From contig NZ_CP104285.1 of NCBI RefSeq assembly GCF_025244905.1, positions 2,666,001-2,730,000 of the forward strand: a DNA stretch of 64,000 bases. The letters are read 5' to 3'. Positions 1-9,401 of the stretch are shown here, in pieces. Source of the stretch: Enterobacter mori (GTDB lineage: Bacteria > Pseudomonadota > Gammaproteobacteria > Enterobacterales > Enterobacteriaceae). The position numbers and the translations under genes are program-made. The notes under the pieces were generated by a model. It was not told where the DNA came from, did not search any database, and saw only the letters and a list, made by a program, of their open reading frames with translations. Numbering within the stretch: the first letter of the stretch is position 1; the number at the start of each line of letters is the position of its first letter.

Positions 1-2436
1 GATACGCTGGGAGAGATCGGCACTGTTATTGAGCTGAATGTCGGCGAGAAAGCGATCCCAGTTGGCGATAAAGTCACGCATGTAAAGCTGGCGCACCGCG
101 TTATCGATCTGCTGTTTATCTTCCTGGGCCGTGGTGGCACCTAATACCCAGGCGTCATCTTCATGCAGGGCGGTCGTGACGCTGTCAATCTGGCCGTTAA
201 AGCTCTTCCAGTAGCCGTCTGGGGTATACAGACCCGGCACGCCTTCGCTGACCGGCTTGCCGCTTTTGCGGGAAAAAACCAGCTCGCTCTGCGGGCCGCC
301 AAGATCGGAAAGCGAGACCGGCTTGAGGTTTTCGTCATGCTCCAGCAGGCGCTTCAGACGACCGTAAACGCGTGTCGAGAGCGGCTGCTGGTTGATGAGC
401 GCCCTTTCCCGCGCGACCAGGGATTCATCCAGCGCATAGGGTGAAGCCTGAATTTTGGGTTCCAGCAGCTGGGTCAGATGCCATTCAAGCTGTTGAAGCT
501 GCGCCTGAGTGACGTCCTGCGGCAGGTTGCGCTGAAGGTTGAGCATCACCCAGGAGTGCAGGAATTTGCCGTCGTAGTGCTTCGGCTGATAGAGCATCTG
601 GTAGGCTTTTAGCGCCTCGTAGCTGTATTCCACGTCGCTGCCGTTGTCGTTGCGCAGCCAGGTGGTGATGTGCATCGCCACGGCGGGGAGCAACATCTGA
701 TCCAGCGCTTTCTGATACAGAGACTGCGATGCATCGCTGACGTCATCCCCGCGATAAAGTCCCATACGGCGAGATACGGGCGGGTCATTGACATCAAAGG
801 CACCGCTCTTCGGCAGATCGACCAGACCATTTAGCAACGGCAGCAGCGCAAAGAGATCGCGCTGAGGTTGATTTTGCAGCGCTTTACTCTGCTGCTCCAG
901 CACCGGCACTTTGGCGTCAACCTCTTCCAGATACGCCTTGTTTTTGGCGTAACTGGTCAGCCACAGCCCGCCCAGAATCACCAGCAGGGCCAGCAGCGCC
1001 GCATAACCGGACCAGATCACCGCCCGGTTGCGCAGCTCCCACCAGCGGTTTTCTCCGGCAATGCCCGCTTCCTGGAAAATGACGTTTTGCAGCAGATTCT
1101 TGATAAAGAAACTCTGACCTTTCGCGCCCGGAATGGGGGCTTCTTTGCTGACGGAATCCCAGCTATCGCTTTCGGCCCCTTCCGGCAGAGAAAGCGCGCG
1201 GCTGAGCTCGCCCATCACGCGGTCAAACGGCATGCCTTCCTGGGTTCCGCTGGCAAAGTAGATGCCGCGCGGCGAGAATTCGGTTTCAAAGTTTGAACGG
1301 GCAAAGACCGTGCTCAGGTAATCCGCCAGCAGCGGGCGCAGCGCGGCGAATTCCTGCGGGAAGAGATAGGCTTCCGCGCGGGTTTTTCCGTCGTGCTCCT
1401 TGAGCATGGTCTCCGGCAGCCCGGCATCCAGGCGCTGCTGGAGCAGAGAAAACTCCTGCTGGAAGTTGCCCATCAGGTCGTAATCCGCGTGTTTGGTCTG
1501 CTCCCACGGCAGCGTAAAGCCCCAGATCTGGTCGCGCTGCGCTTTGTCGTAATCGGCAAACCAGGCGCGGAAGCCTTTGAGCAGGTCAGCCTTGGTCACC
1601 ATCACATACACCGGGAAGCGAATACCCAGCTGTTCATGCAGCTCGGAAAGACGCTGGCGCAGGTTCACCGCCTGCTGGCGGGACGCCTCGGCGGACTGCG
1701 TAAGCAGGTCGGAAATGCTGATGGTGATAATCACACCGTTGATCGGCTGGCGACGACGATACTTACGCAGCAGATTGATGAACTCCAGCCATTCCCCTGC
1801 GTCCTGAACCTGCTCACTCTCCTGCGTGGTGTAGCGTCCGGCGGTATCCAGCAGGACAGCCTCGTTGGTGAACCACCAGTCACAGTTGCGCGTGCCGCCG
1901 ATGCCCCGCAGCGCGGTTTTACCGAAGCGATCCGCCAGTGGGAACTGCAGCCCGGAGTTGGCCAGCGCGGTGGTTTTCCCGGAGCCCGGCGCGCCGATGA
2001 TGACGTACCACGGCAGTTGGTAGAGATACTGCGTGCTGAAACGCTGCGTCCACTGCGCGCTGTGGCCCGCTTTACTGAAGTGGGCTTTTTTCAGCATCTG
2101 CGCGGCTTCGTCGAAACGACCTGCGAGGATCTGCTCCTCGTTATTCAGGCGTTTCTGCGGATCGGCCGCGTCCGCTTTCGTGGTGTTCTCATTGAGCTTG
2201 TCCATCAGCTTGCGGTTCAGCCAGGCGTTATACAGCCGAGGCAGAATGTGGCTCTGGGCCCAGATCAGGTACACCACCGCGATACTGATAACGCGGTTCT
2301 GTTCAGATTCAAGCGGGCGGGTATCCACAATGGACAACAGCGGACCAATCATCCAGATCACCGCCGCGAGCGCCGTTACGCCGAGGAAGCTCCACAGAAT
2401 GCGATTGGTCAGTATGGAAAGAAGAGTAGTCAGCAT
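1..2436 (-). CDS. tssM: Type VI secretion system membrane protein TssM (IcmF family), partial
   Basis: TssM is the large inner-membrane and periplasmic component of the TssJLM complex that anchors the T6SS baseplate. The first 812 codons are visible and stay open to base 1, so the C-terminal periplasmic part that contacts TssJ lies outside the window. Two hydrophobic segments occupy roughly the first 70 residues. A cytoplasmic GTPase-like domain follows with a Walker A motif GAPGSGKT near residues 148-155 and a DTAGRY motif about 50 residues later. A third hydrophobic segment lies near residue 440. The ATG starts only 2 bases after the tssL stop, so the two genes are one transcription unit. 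IcmF proteins are usually about 1,100-1,200 residues, so about a third is missing. The family call is firm. Confidence 0.95.
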   Translation of the reverse strand, partial: MLTTLLSILTNRILWSFLGVTALAAVIWMIGPLLSIVDTRPLESEQNRVISIAVVYLIWAQSHILPRLYNAWLNRKLMDKLNENTTKADAADPQKRLNNEEQILAGRFDEAAQMLKKAHFSKAGHSAQWTQRFSTQYLYQLPWYVIIGAPGSGKTTALANSGLQFPLADRFGKTALRGIGGTRNCDWWFTNEAVLLDTAGRYTTQESEQVQDAGEWLEFINLLRKYRRRQPINGVIITISISDLLTQSAEASRQQAVNLRQRLSELHEQLGIRFPVYVMVTKADLLKGFRAWFADYDKAQRDQIWGFTLPWEQTKHADYDLMGNFQQEFSLLQQRLDAGLPETMLKEHDGKTRAEAYLFPQEFAALRPLLADYLSTVFARSNFETEFSPRGIYFASGTQEGMPFDRVMGELSRALSLPEGAESDSWDSVSKEAPIPGAKGQSFFIKNLLQNVIFQEAGIAGENRWWELRNRAVIWSGYAALLALLVILGGLWLTSYAKNKAYLEEVDAKVPVLEQQSKALQNQPQRDLFALLPLLNGLVDLPKSGAFDVNDPPVSRRMGLYRGDDVSDASQSLYQKALDQMLLPAVAMHITTWLRNDNGSDVEYSYEALKAYQMLYQPKHYDGKFLHSWVMLNLQRNLPQDVTQAQLQQLEWHLTQLLEPKIQASPYALDESLVARERALINQQPLSTRVYGRLKRLLEHDENLKPVSLSDLGGPQSELVFSRKSGKPVSEGVPGLYTPDGYWKSFNGQIDSVTTALHEDDAWVLGATTAQEDKQQIDNAVRQLYMRDFIANWDRFLADIQLNNSADLSQRI

Positions 2437-2438
2437 CC

Positions 2439-3677
2439 TTAGTTTCCTTGCGGCAATCCGTTCAGCTCAGCCTGCGTATTTTCAGGCGACACCAGCAGAG
2501 TAATTTCCACACGGCGGTTACGGGCGCGGTTTTCAGGCGTATTGTTTGGTGCCACCGGATTAATCTCGCCCCGCCCTTCCGCTTTCACGCGTTCAGGCTG
2601 CGAGAGGCTTCCCTGCAGCTGCTTTTGCACCGACCGGGCGCGTTCGAGAGAGAGTTCATAGTTGGAGGCAAAGCGCGCGCTGCGGATCGGCACGTTGTCG
2701 CTGTAGCCCACCACCAGAATTTTGCCGCTGACGTTATTCATCGCCTGCGCAATGCGGTTGATGACCGGCTCATAGCGATCGCGCACCACCGTCGACGCCG
2801 AGGCGAAAAGGCCATCCCCTTTCAGGATCACCACGCTGCGATCCGCTTCATCCTTCACCGCCACCAGACCGGCATCGATTTCAGGCTTCAGGAAGCCACG
2901 CAGGTTCAGTACCGCAGGCAGCTGGCGAGCCGGTTGTTGAATGGTGGTTTCCGGCAGCTGAGACTGATAAATCTTCGCCAGCACCGGGCTGGTGTTATCG
3001 CCCAGACGCCAGTTCAGCACGATATAAAACAGACAGGCGATAAACCCGACCAGCGCCACGCAGGCCCAGAGGGGGACCATCGGACGCCACAGCTTGCGCA
3101 GTACAGGACGATCTTCAGGGTGCACCGAGAGCGGCGGCGCGTAGCTGCCGCGCACGCTGCGGATCATCTGCCACAGTCGCTGTTTGATGGTTTCAAGCTG
3201 GGTTCGGCCATTATCCAGCACCCGATAGCGTCCCTCGAATCCGAGCAACAGGCAGTAGTTGATCATCTCCAGCAGCAGGATATGTTCACGCGGGTTCTGA
3301 GAGAGGCGCGCCAGCAGCTGGAAGAATTTTTCGCCGCCCCAGGTTTCGTTATGAAACGTTACCAAAAGGCCACTGCTGGACCAGACGCCGCTGCTGCCCC
3401 AAGGGGTGAGCGCGGCGGCTTCATCCAGCGCCGTACACAGACAGTAGCGGGCGCCGACGATCACTTCATACGGCAACCCTGCCTGCTGGCATCGCACTTC
3501 GAAACGGCGAATTTCGTCGATCAGACGCTGGCGCAACGCCACCTGATCGTCATGAGAAACCGAGTGCCGGATTTGTGGAATGGCATTGAGCAGCGGGTTG
3601 GCAGCCGCCACCAGCTGATTATTGCCACTGGCTCCGGTAAACACAGCATCACTGCCGGTATCCTGTCGTTCCTGCAT
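2439..3677 (-). CDS. tssL: Type VI secretion protein TssL with C-terminal OmpA-like domain
   Basis: TssL is the inner-membrane partner of TssM. This 412-residue form is the extended type. It has a cytoplasmic IcmH/DotU domain (about residues 25-185), one transmembrane helix at 201-222, then a periplasmic region ending in an OmpA/Pal-type peptidoglycan-binding domain (about 285-400). The typical NYELSLERARSV helix is present in that domain. The domain suggests that this T6SS anchors to the cell wall through TssL itself rather than through a separate TagL-type protein. It lies 17 bases downstream of tssK and 2 bases upstream of tssM on the same strand. Confidence 0.95.
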   Translation of the reverse strand: MQERQDTGSDAVFTGASGNNQLVAAANPLLNAIPQIRHSVSHDDQVALRQRLIDEIRRFEVRCQQAGLPYEVIVGARYCLCTALDEAAALTPWGSSGVWSSSGLLVTFHNETWGGEKFFQLLARLSQNPREHILLLEMINYCLLLGFEGRYRVLDNGRTQLETIKQRLWQMIRSVRGSYAPPLSVHPEDRPVLRKLWRPMVPLWACVALVGFIACLFYIVLNWRLGDNTSPVLAKIYQSQLPETTIQQPARQLPAVLNLRGFLKPEIDAGLVAVKDEADRSVVILKGDGLFASASTVVRDRYEPVINRIAQAMNNVSGKILVVGYSDNVPIRSARFASNYELSLERARSVQKQLQGSLSQPERVKAEGRGEINPVAPNNTPENRARNRRVEITLLVSPENTQAELNGLPQGN

Positions 3678-3694
3678 ATTTAGTGCTCGCTTTA

Positions 3695-5038
3695 TTATTC
3701 TGTCGGGCTACGGATGGCCCAAAACTCCATATCGAGACCCGGAAACTCCCCTGCGAGATGCAGAGCGAACGCACCGGACTTATCCATCTCGTGCCACAGC
3801 TCACTGCCCTTCTCCAGCTCGAAATAGCTGTAGCCCGCGTGCCACGGTATTTGCGGCGGCGCGACCGGCATGGCGCGCAGCATAATGCCCGGCAGCTGCA
3901 GCTGAACCAGATCGCGAATTTTCGAGACCGGTGCCACCTTCATCTGGGCCGGGAAATGGGTTTGCAGGTGTTCGCCCGGGACGTTGGCTTTCACCGCCAG
4001 TACGAAGCCGAACTCGCGCACCATGCTGGTCTCCGGCACCGTAGCGATGTTAAGACCGTGGGAACGCTCGTTGAGCGGCAGTTGGATAGCGTGATCTTCC
4101 ATCACCAGCGACAGCCCCTGACGCAGCATCAGCATCAGCTTGCTGAAGCAGATCGCCAGATCGTCATGGTCATACACCGGGAGTACGCTCTCCGCTGTGC
4201 GTTGAGAGGTCCAGGTAGCAAGTTCTGTCGCAAACGGCAGCCAGCTGCGCCACAGCGTTTCCGGGTGGAGCAACGGCAGGGTTTTTAAATGGGAAATCTC
4301 ACCAAGATGGCGGTTGACCAGCGAAAGCAGCGTGAACTCAATCAGTTCTGAGGTATTAAAACGCCCAGGCTGGCGCAGACGTCCGCCAATCTGCTGGCTG
4401 CGTTGTACCAGTAGCCCATGCAGATCGTTAATCATGCTGTAGAGCTGCGGGCTGTTGTTGGCATTCAGCATCGGCGGAATGTAGCTGTTATCCAGCCGCA
4501 CGTGGTTGTCGTTACGTTTTTCGCTCACAAAGGCCACGCCGATTGCGGTCCACTCTGCCGTGAGATCTTTTTCCAGCATAAGGGCTAAACGCAGGCGGCC
4601 AAACTGTACCGTTGCATCGCCCACAGACATGGCATTATCGTCTTCGACGTCCTGTTCAAAAGCGAGGTAACGCGCCAGCGAGGCCTGCTCTTCACTGAAA
4701 ATCACCTCTTCACGTTCGCCGCGGCGAACCGGCAGCGCAAGCACCACCTTCTCATTGGTGAGATTGTCAGGGATCTTCAGCGGCACCGGGCCGTTGCGGC
4801 CATTGCGCACCTGGAAAAACGTGCCGTCAGGCAATACCCCGCTGCAGTAGCTCAGTGCAATGCAGCCCTGGCGGAGCATCGCTTCGTCCAGTTCAACGTC
4901 GAGAAAGCCCCACAGATACGATCGCTGCAGCGCACCCCATTCACGAATGTGGTTCAGCAGGTAACTTTCTGTCCGCTGAAAATGGTGTGGGCGCAGGAAC
5001 ATGCCTTCGGTCCAGACGACCTTTTCTGCTTTCGTCAT
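3695..5038 (-). CDS. tssK: Type VI secretion baseplate protein TssK
   Basis: TssK is the cytoplasmic trimeric adaptor that links the phage-like T6SS baseplate to the TssJLM membrane complex. The 447-residue length is normal for the family. The start MTKAEKVVWTEGMFLRPHHF is the well-conserved TssK N-terminus, and the protein ends in the usual receptor-like C-terminal domain. No signal peptide or membrane segment is visible, as expected. It sits between tssJ and tssL in the order tssJ-tssK-tssL-tssM. Confidence 0.95.
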   Translation of the reverse strand: MTKAEKVVWTEGMFLRPHHFQRTESYLLNHIREWGALQRSYLWGFLDVELDEAMLRQGCIALSYCSGVLPDGTFFQVRNGRNGPVPLKIPDNLTNEKVVLALPVRRGEREEVIFSEEQASLARYLAFEQDVEDDNAMSVGDATVQFGRLRLALMLEKDLTAEWTAIGVAFVSEKRNDNHVRLDNSYIPPMLNANNSPQLYSMINDLHGLLVQRSQQIGGRLRQPGRFNTSELIEFTLLSLVNRHLGEISHLKTLPLLHPETLWRSWLPFATELATWTSQRTAESVLPVYDHDDLAICFSKLMLMLRQGLSLVMEDHAIQLPLNERSHGLNIATVPETSMVREFGFVLAVKANVPGEHLQTHFPAQMKVAPVSKIRDLVQLQLPGIMLRAMPVAPPQIPWHAGYSYFELEKGSELWHEMDKSGAFALHLAGEFPGLDMEFWAIRSPTE

Positions 5039-5066
5039 GATGATGTGTTTCCTGTTATGAAGCGCG

Positions 5067-5570
5067 TTACTGGCTGATGACCCGGATACCGTTCACGTCC
5101 AGGAAGACGTTGGCGATGAGTTCATCTGCGGACCATTTCCAGAACTGGTAGAAATGGTTTTCGCCGGGAACAGGCAATGGGATTGAGACGCGCCATTTTT
5201 TCCCGTCCAGCGTCTGATATTCCGCCATCACGCCGATATAGCGTGCCTCGGGCGAGCTTTGTCCACTCAGGGTTTTCGAAAGCTGGCCCGGCATCAGGAA
5301 GAACACATCGCTGTTAAGCAGATTCGCGCCAAGCGTGGCTGACGCGTTGTTCTGCAGGGAATAGAAGTCGCTGGACATGAAATCCGCATCGGATTTCAGC
5401 AGCAACACTCTGACCTTTAATGGCGCAGAATCATTGATTTGGGGGTGAGCCTGAAACTGCAGATTGTAGCGGGAGGGGTCGCTGTGTGAAGACGACGTAC
5501 AACCACTCAACAGGGTGAAAATCACCGCGAAAATTGCTAACCCGAGCTGATGAAACGTTTTTGTATTCAT
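5067..5570 (-). CDS. tssJ: Type VI secretion outer-membrane lipoprotein TssJ
   Basis: TssJ is the outer-membrane lipoprotein that caps the TssJLM complex and holds the C-terminal domain of TssM. The 167-residue product has a hydrophobic signal sequence and a lipobox LSGC, so Cys24 is the expected lipidated residue. After it comes a beta-rich domain with the typical DSAPLKVRVLLLKS-like strand. The residues after the cysteine are serines, not aspartate, which fits sorting to the outer membrane. It lies 28 bases upstream of tssK and 24 bases downstream of a second small lipoprotein gene. Confidence 0.93.
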   Translation of the reverse strand: MNTKTFHQLGLAIFAVIFTLLSGCTSSSHSDPSRYNLQFQAHPQINDSAPLKVRVLLLKSDADFMSSDFYSLQNNASATLGANLLNSDVFFLMPGQLSKTLSGQSSPEARYIGVMAEYQTLDGKKWRVSIPLPVPGENHFYQFWKWSADELIANVFLDVNGIRVISQ

Positions 5571-5594
5571 AAAAAATACGCTCTTGAAACCCGT

Positions 5595-6089
5595 TTAGTT
5601 CAGGATCCAGGTGCCGTTTGCGCTGTCTTTGCAGGCTTTGCTGTTGCCATCGACATCAACACAGGTTGCTTTCTTACGCGCTTTTGGACGCAGCGCCTGT
5701 TTACGCACGGTGGCTTCGTACTGGTCGGCTTTGATGACGGCGCGCATTGGGACGTAGCCAATCAGCTGTTCGTTCCCTTCGTCGGCAAGCGCCATCCAGA
5801 AGTGTTCAACCTGACCCAGCACCACGTAGGTTTTGCCGGTCTCGAGCGTGCGGATCACTTTTCCGCCGTAGTCCGGACGGCTCATCAGGGATGCGGGGTA
5901 CATGGCGCGATAAGGCTCATTCACCTGGGTGAACTCCGCCGGGGGCAGCACAACATGACGGTGAGTTAAGGTGACGCCGTTAACCTGGCTGGTCACGATA
6001 GTATCGTCAGTGATCACAGGTTTCTGCGGTGCTTTACAGCCCGCCACCGCCATTACAAACAGAAGTGAAAACAGTACGCGCATTTTCAT
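5595..6089 (-). CDS. SH3-like lipoprotein at the head of the T6SS operon
   Basis: This 164-residue protein has a short signal sequence and a lipobox VAGC (Cys18 if the first ATG is used; a second ATG two codons later is also possible). The middle part, around LGQVEHFWMAL and IGYVPMRAVIK, looks like a bacterial SH3-type beta-barrel. The C-terminal stretch is basic and carries two cysteines eleven residues apart (ATC and KAC), which could form a disulfide. It is the first visible gene of the operon, 24 bases before tssJ. I do not recognise a named gene. An envelope accessory of the T6SS, perhaps wall binding, is an inference from context; an immunity protein is an alternative. Confidence 0.7.
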   Translation of the reverse strand: MKMRVLFSLLFVMAVAGCKAPQKPVITDDTIVTSQVNGVTLTHRHVVLPPAEFTQVNEPYRAMYPASLMSRPDYGGKVIRTLETGKTYVVLGQVEHFWMALADEGNEQLIGYVPMRAVIKADQYEATVRKQALRPKARKKATCVDVDGNSKACKDSANGTWILN

Positions 6090-7093
6090 ATGCTTTTCCG
6101 TAGCGATATTTCGATGATGGAGATAAGGAGATGAAGTTTGACTTAAGTGCTATTGTTAAAATGGTCAGGATATTTTCGGGGCGTTACTATTTTAAAGGCA
6201 TAGCTACCGCACGAGCCCTTCAGAATAAGGCCCAGCGTCTTCCTGACATATTTTGACAAACGGTAAACAAGTTTACATGAGCTTCGCATCAATTCAATAT
6301 TTACCGTTACGTAACTGTTGGTAAATGAAGCAGACGACAGATTATAAGATTAATCTTAATAAAAAATCATACATGGCCTACCCCTCTTTATTTACCCTCC
6401 TTTGAAACCTTATAACCACCTGTTTTATAAAACAAAAACCAAAAAGAGAACCACTTTCATTAACGCAATGACGCTATTATCGCCACTACCATAATTAGTA
6501 GAATTCGCGTATTGGTGATGTCAGAAGAACATATCGCCGATGAATTATTTGTTGCACTAACAGGGTATCTTTAATATTTCACGTACTTTACGCTCAGAAT
6601 GGGTCTATTTCACTGATGCGGCCCGGCGTTAATTTCACGGCTCAAAATAACTTTATATTTCACGTTAGGATAATTTCTCTTTAAGGCATAAATTATATCC
6701 ATGAATCATTAAGCCAGAGTTAACCTTCCTGTCATTAACGCCACCGGAAAATGCATGCAATTACCCGCCCGCTGCGAACCTTGTCTATTTCTAACGCTCA
6801 GGCGCTTCATTCGAAATTTTACTGGTGCTACATACTTGCTTGTTCACCACCATCTATCTCACCTACCGGATGATAGATAATATTTATTATTAAAATGATA
6901 AAAATTCGTTATAATTTCTTTAAATCTTTAGGTGTAACATCCAATAAAACACTGTAATAAAAAGAATTTAGGAAGAAGCAATTTTCCATTCCGCATGCGC
7001 ATAGCCATCCGGTCATCATTGCTTTCGCTTATTGCCTGACGCAGTGCTTTTATGGGTTCAGATGTTGTGTGACCGAACAAACCAGGAGTGGGT
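6090..7093. other. About 1 kb A+T-rich intergenic region between T6SS operon and ydeP-like gene
   Basis: No credible open reading frame was found on either strand. The region is strikingly A+T rich next to both flanks, and must hold the promoter of the leftward T6SS operon and of the rightward oxidoreductase. A TATAAT hexamer at 6910-6915 (plus strand) is a possible -10 element but has no convincing -35. The composition is the kind often silenced by H-NS, which is inference only. Confidence 0.5.
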
Positions 7094-9382
7094 ATGAACA
7101 CGAAAAGACGCGCAGTTCCCGGTATCAGACACTATGACGGTCCCGCCGGAGGCTGGGGCGCGTTAAAAGCGACGGCCATCGCAGTACGTACCCAAATGGA
7201 TACTCTGGACGCCCCCGCGACGCTGCTCCGTACAAACCAGCCGGACGGTTTTGACTGCCCGGGCTGCGCGTGGCCTGATAAGGAACATAAATCGACGTTC
7301 CAGTTCTGCGAGAATGGCGCGAAGGCGGTGACCTGGGAAGCCACCAGCAAACGCGTCACTCCCGCGTTTCTGGCGGAAAACAGCGTCGCTTCGCTGCTGA
7401 CAAAATCGGACTTTGAGCTGGAAGGCTACGGTCGCCTGACGCATCCCCTGCGCTACGACCGGGCAAGCGATACCTTCCGCCCTGTCGACTGGGACGAGGC
7501 GTTCCAGCGTATCGGTGAAATCTTGCGCGGGCTCGAACCGGACCAGGTCGAGTTCTATACCTCGGGGCGCGCCTCTAACGAAGCGGCATACTTGTTCCAG
7601 CTCTTCGCCCGCGAATACGGTACCAATAACTTTCCAGACTGCTCGAATATGTGCCACGAAGCCACCAGCGTCGGTTTGCCGCGATCTATCGGGATCGGGA
7701 AAGGCACCGTCTCACTGGACGACTTTGATAAGACCGAACTGGTGATCTCCATCGGCCATAACCCTGGCACCAACCATCCGCGAATGATGGGCACCCTTCA
7801 TGAGTTGGCACGTCGCAACGTGCCGATTATCGTCTTTAACCCGCTGCGCGAGCGCGCCCTCGAACGTTTTGCGGACCCGCAGAGCGTGATTGAAATGGCG
7901 ACCTACAGCTCCACGGATATCGCCTCGACCTGGTTCCAGGTGAAAGCCGGGGGCGATGCCGCCGCGCTGAAAGGGATTGCTAAACATCTTCTGGAGATGG
8001 AAGCCGAACGCGGTGACGTGCTGGATCGCGAATTTATTGCTGAGCACACCCAGGGCATTGAGGACTTCACCGCCGATATCGCGCAAACCCGCTGGGAGGA
8101 CATTGAGCGCGAGTCGGGGCTCAGCCCGGCGGCGCTCAAGAAGGTGGCCGAGTCCTATGCCAAATCGAATGCCACCATCATCACCTATGGAATGGGGGTC
8201 ACCCAGCATAATAAAGGCACGGCGAACGTCCGACTGATTGCCGACGTTCTGCTGCTGCGCGGGAACATCGGCAAGCCCGGCGCGGGTATCTGCCCTCTGC
8301 GCGGCCACTCAAACGTGCAGGGAAACCGTACCGTCGGGATTAGCGAGAAACCCACACCGGCCTTCCTGAACCGTCTGAAGGACGTCTTCGGCTTTGAGCC
8401 GCCGTCTCACCACGGGCATGACGCCGTGCAGGCAACGCAGGCGATGATTGACGGACATGCGAAGGCGCTTATCTGCCTCGGCGGCAATTTTGCGGTTGCG
8501 ATGCCCGATCATGAACGGGGCTTTCCGGCGATGGGTAACCTGGATTTGAGCGTGCACGTCGGCACCAAGCTGAACCGTACCCATCTGCTGGTGGGCAAAG
8601 AGACCTTTATTTTCCCATGCCTCGGCCGCACCGAGCTGGATCTCCAGGCCACCGGCCGTCAGTCCATTACCGTCGAAGATTCCATGTCGATGGTGCACGC
8701 CTCGTCCGGCAAGCTGAAACCCGCCTCACCGTTACTCCGTTCGGAACCCGCCATCGTGGCTGGCCTGGCGAAAGCCACACTGCCGGAAACACGCGTGGAC
8801 TGGCTGACGCTGGTTGAGGATTACGACCGCATCCGCGATCTGATCGAGCAGACCATTCCGGGCTTTGAGCACTACAACGCGCGGATCCGGGTTCCCGGCG
8901 GCTTCCGCATGCCGCTGCCGCCAACGCAACGCATCTGGCCAACCGCAACGGGCAAAGCAATGTTCTCGGTATTCGAGGGGGTTCATGAGAACGCCAGCGG
9001 TGAAGGCGAACATGTGCTGCGTCTGATTACGCTGCGCAGCCATGACCAGTACAACACCACCATCTACGCCCTGGATGACCGCTACCGTGGGGTATTTGGC
9101 CGCCGCGACGTGCTGTTTATGAACGAAGACGATATGGCACAGTCAGGGCTGGAACACGGCGACCGCGTGGATATCGAAACCGCCCTGCCCGGCAGCGTTC
9201 AGCGCCTGGAGGACATTACCGTGGTGGCGTACAGCATCGCCCCAGGATCTGTCGGGGCATACTACCCGGAGGCTAACGTGCTGGTGCCGCTCGATTATCT
9301 GGATAAGGACAGCGGTACGCCGTCGTATAAATCCGTTCCGGTTCGCATCACCCTGCGCTCAAAAGAGATCCGCATGCTGTAA
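7094..9382 (+). CDS. ydeP: FdhF/YdeP-family molybdopterin oxidoreductase
   Basis: This 762-residue protein belongs to the family of E. coli YdeP, a formate-dehydrogenase-like bis-MGD oxidoreductase whose substrate is unknown and which has been linked to acid resistance. It matches YdeP throughout, including the N-terminal CPGCAWP motif (Cys55, Cys58), YTSGRASNEAA, DCSNMCHE and the C-terminal MGD-binding RSHDQYNTTIY. I do not see the usual four-cysteine 4Fe-4S cluster motif or a Tat signal, so it is probably cytoplasmic. The ATG at 7094 is preferred over the in-frame GTG at 7088 because AGGAG at 7084-7088 is correctly spaced for the ATG. A LysR gene follows after 19 bases. Confidence 0.88.
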   Translation: MNTKRRAVPGIRHYDGPAGGWGALKATAIAVRTQMDTLDAPATLLRTNQPDGFDCPGCAWPDKEHKSTFQFCENGAKAVTWEATSKRVTPAFLAENSVASLLTKSDFELEGYGRLTHPLRYDRASDTFRPVDWDEAFQRIGEILRGLEPDQVEFYTSGRASNEAAYLFQLFAREYGTNNFPDCSNMCHEATSVGLPRSIGIGKGTVSLDDFDKTELVISIGHNPGTNHPRMMGTLHELARRNVPIIVFNPLRERALERFADPQSVIEMATYSSTDIASTWFQVKAGGDAAALKGIAKHLLEMEAERGDVLDREFIAEHTQGIEDFTADIAQTRWEDIERESGLSPAALKKVAESYAKSNATIITYGMGVTQHNKGTANVRLIADVLLLRGNIGKPGAGICPLRGHSNVQGNRTVGISEKPTPAFLNRLKDVFGFEPPSHHGHDAVQATQAMIDGHAKALICLGGNFAVAMPDHERGFPAMGNLDLSVHVGTKLNRTHLLVGKETFIFPCLGRTELDLQATGRQSITVEDSMSMVHASSGKLKPASPLLRSEPAIVAGLAKATLPETRVDWLTLVEDYDRIRDLIEQTIPGFEHYNARIRVPGGFRMPLPPTQRIWPTATGKAMFSVFEGVHENASGEGEHVLRLITLRSHDQYNTTIYALDDRYRGVFGRRDVLFMNEDDMAQSGLEHGDRVDIETALPGSVQRLEDITVVAYSIAPGSVGAYYPEANVLVPLDYLDKDSGTPSYKSVPVRITLRSKEIRML

Positions 9383-9401
9383 GGCTGCCCGCGCAGAGAT
9401 A

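Noticed and set aside
163-2503. Several plus-strand open frames across the first 2.5 kb
   Set aside because: They lie antisense to tssM, have no recognisable domains and come from G+C-rich codon bias in the real gene.
6891-6909. Fur-box-like sequence around ATGATAA in the T6SS upstream gap
   Set aside because: Only about 12 of 19 consensus positions match in a very A+T-rich region, where such matches arise by chance.
7088-7093. GTG start two codons upstream for the YdeP-like gene
   Set aside because: It overlaps the AGGAG ribosome site that correctly serves the ATG at 7094.
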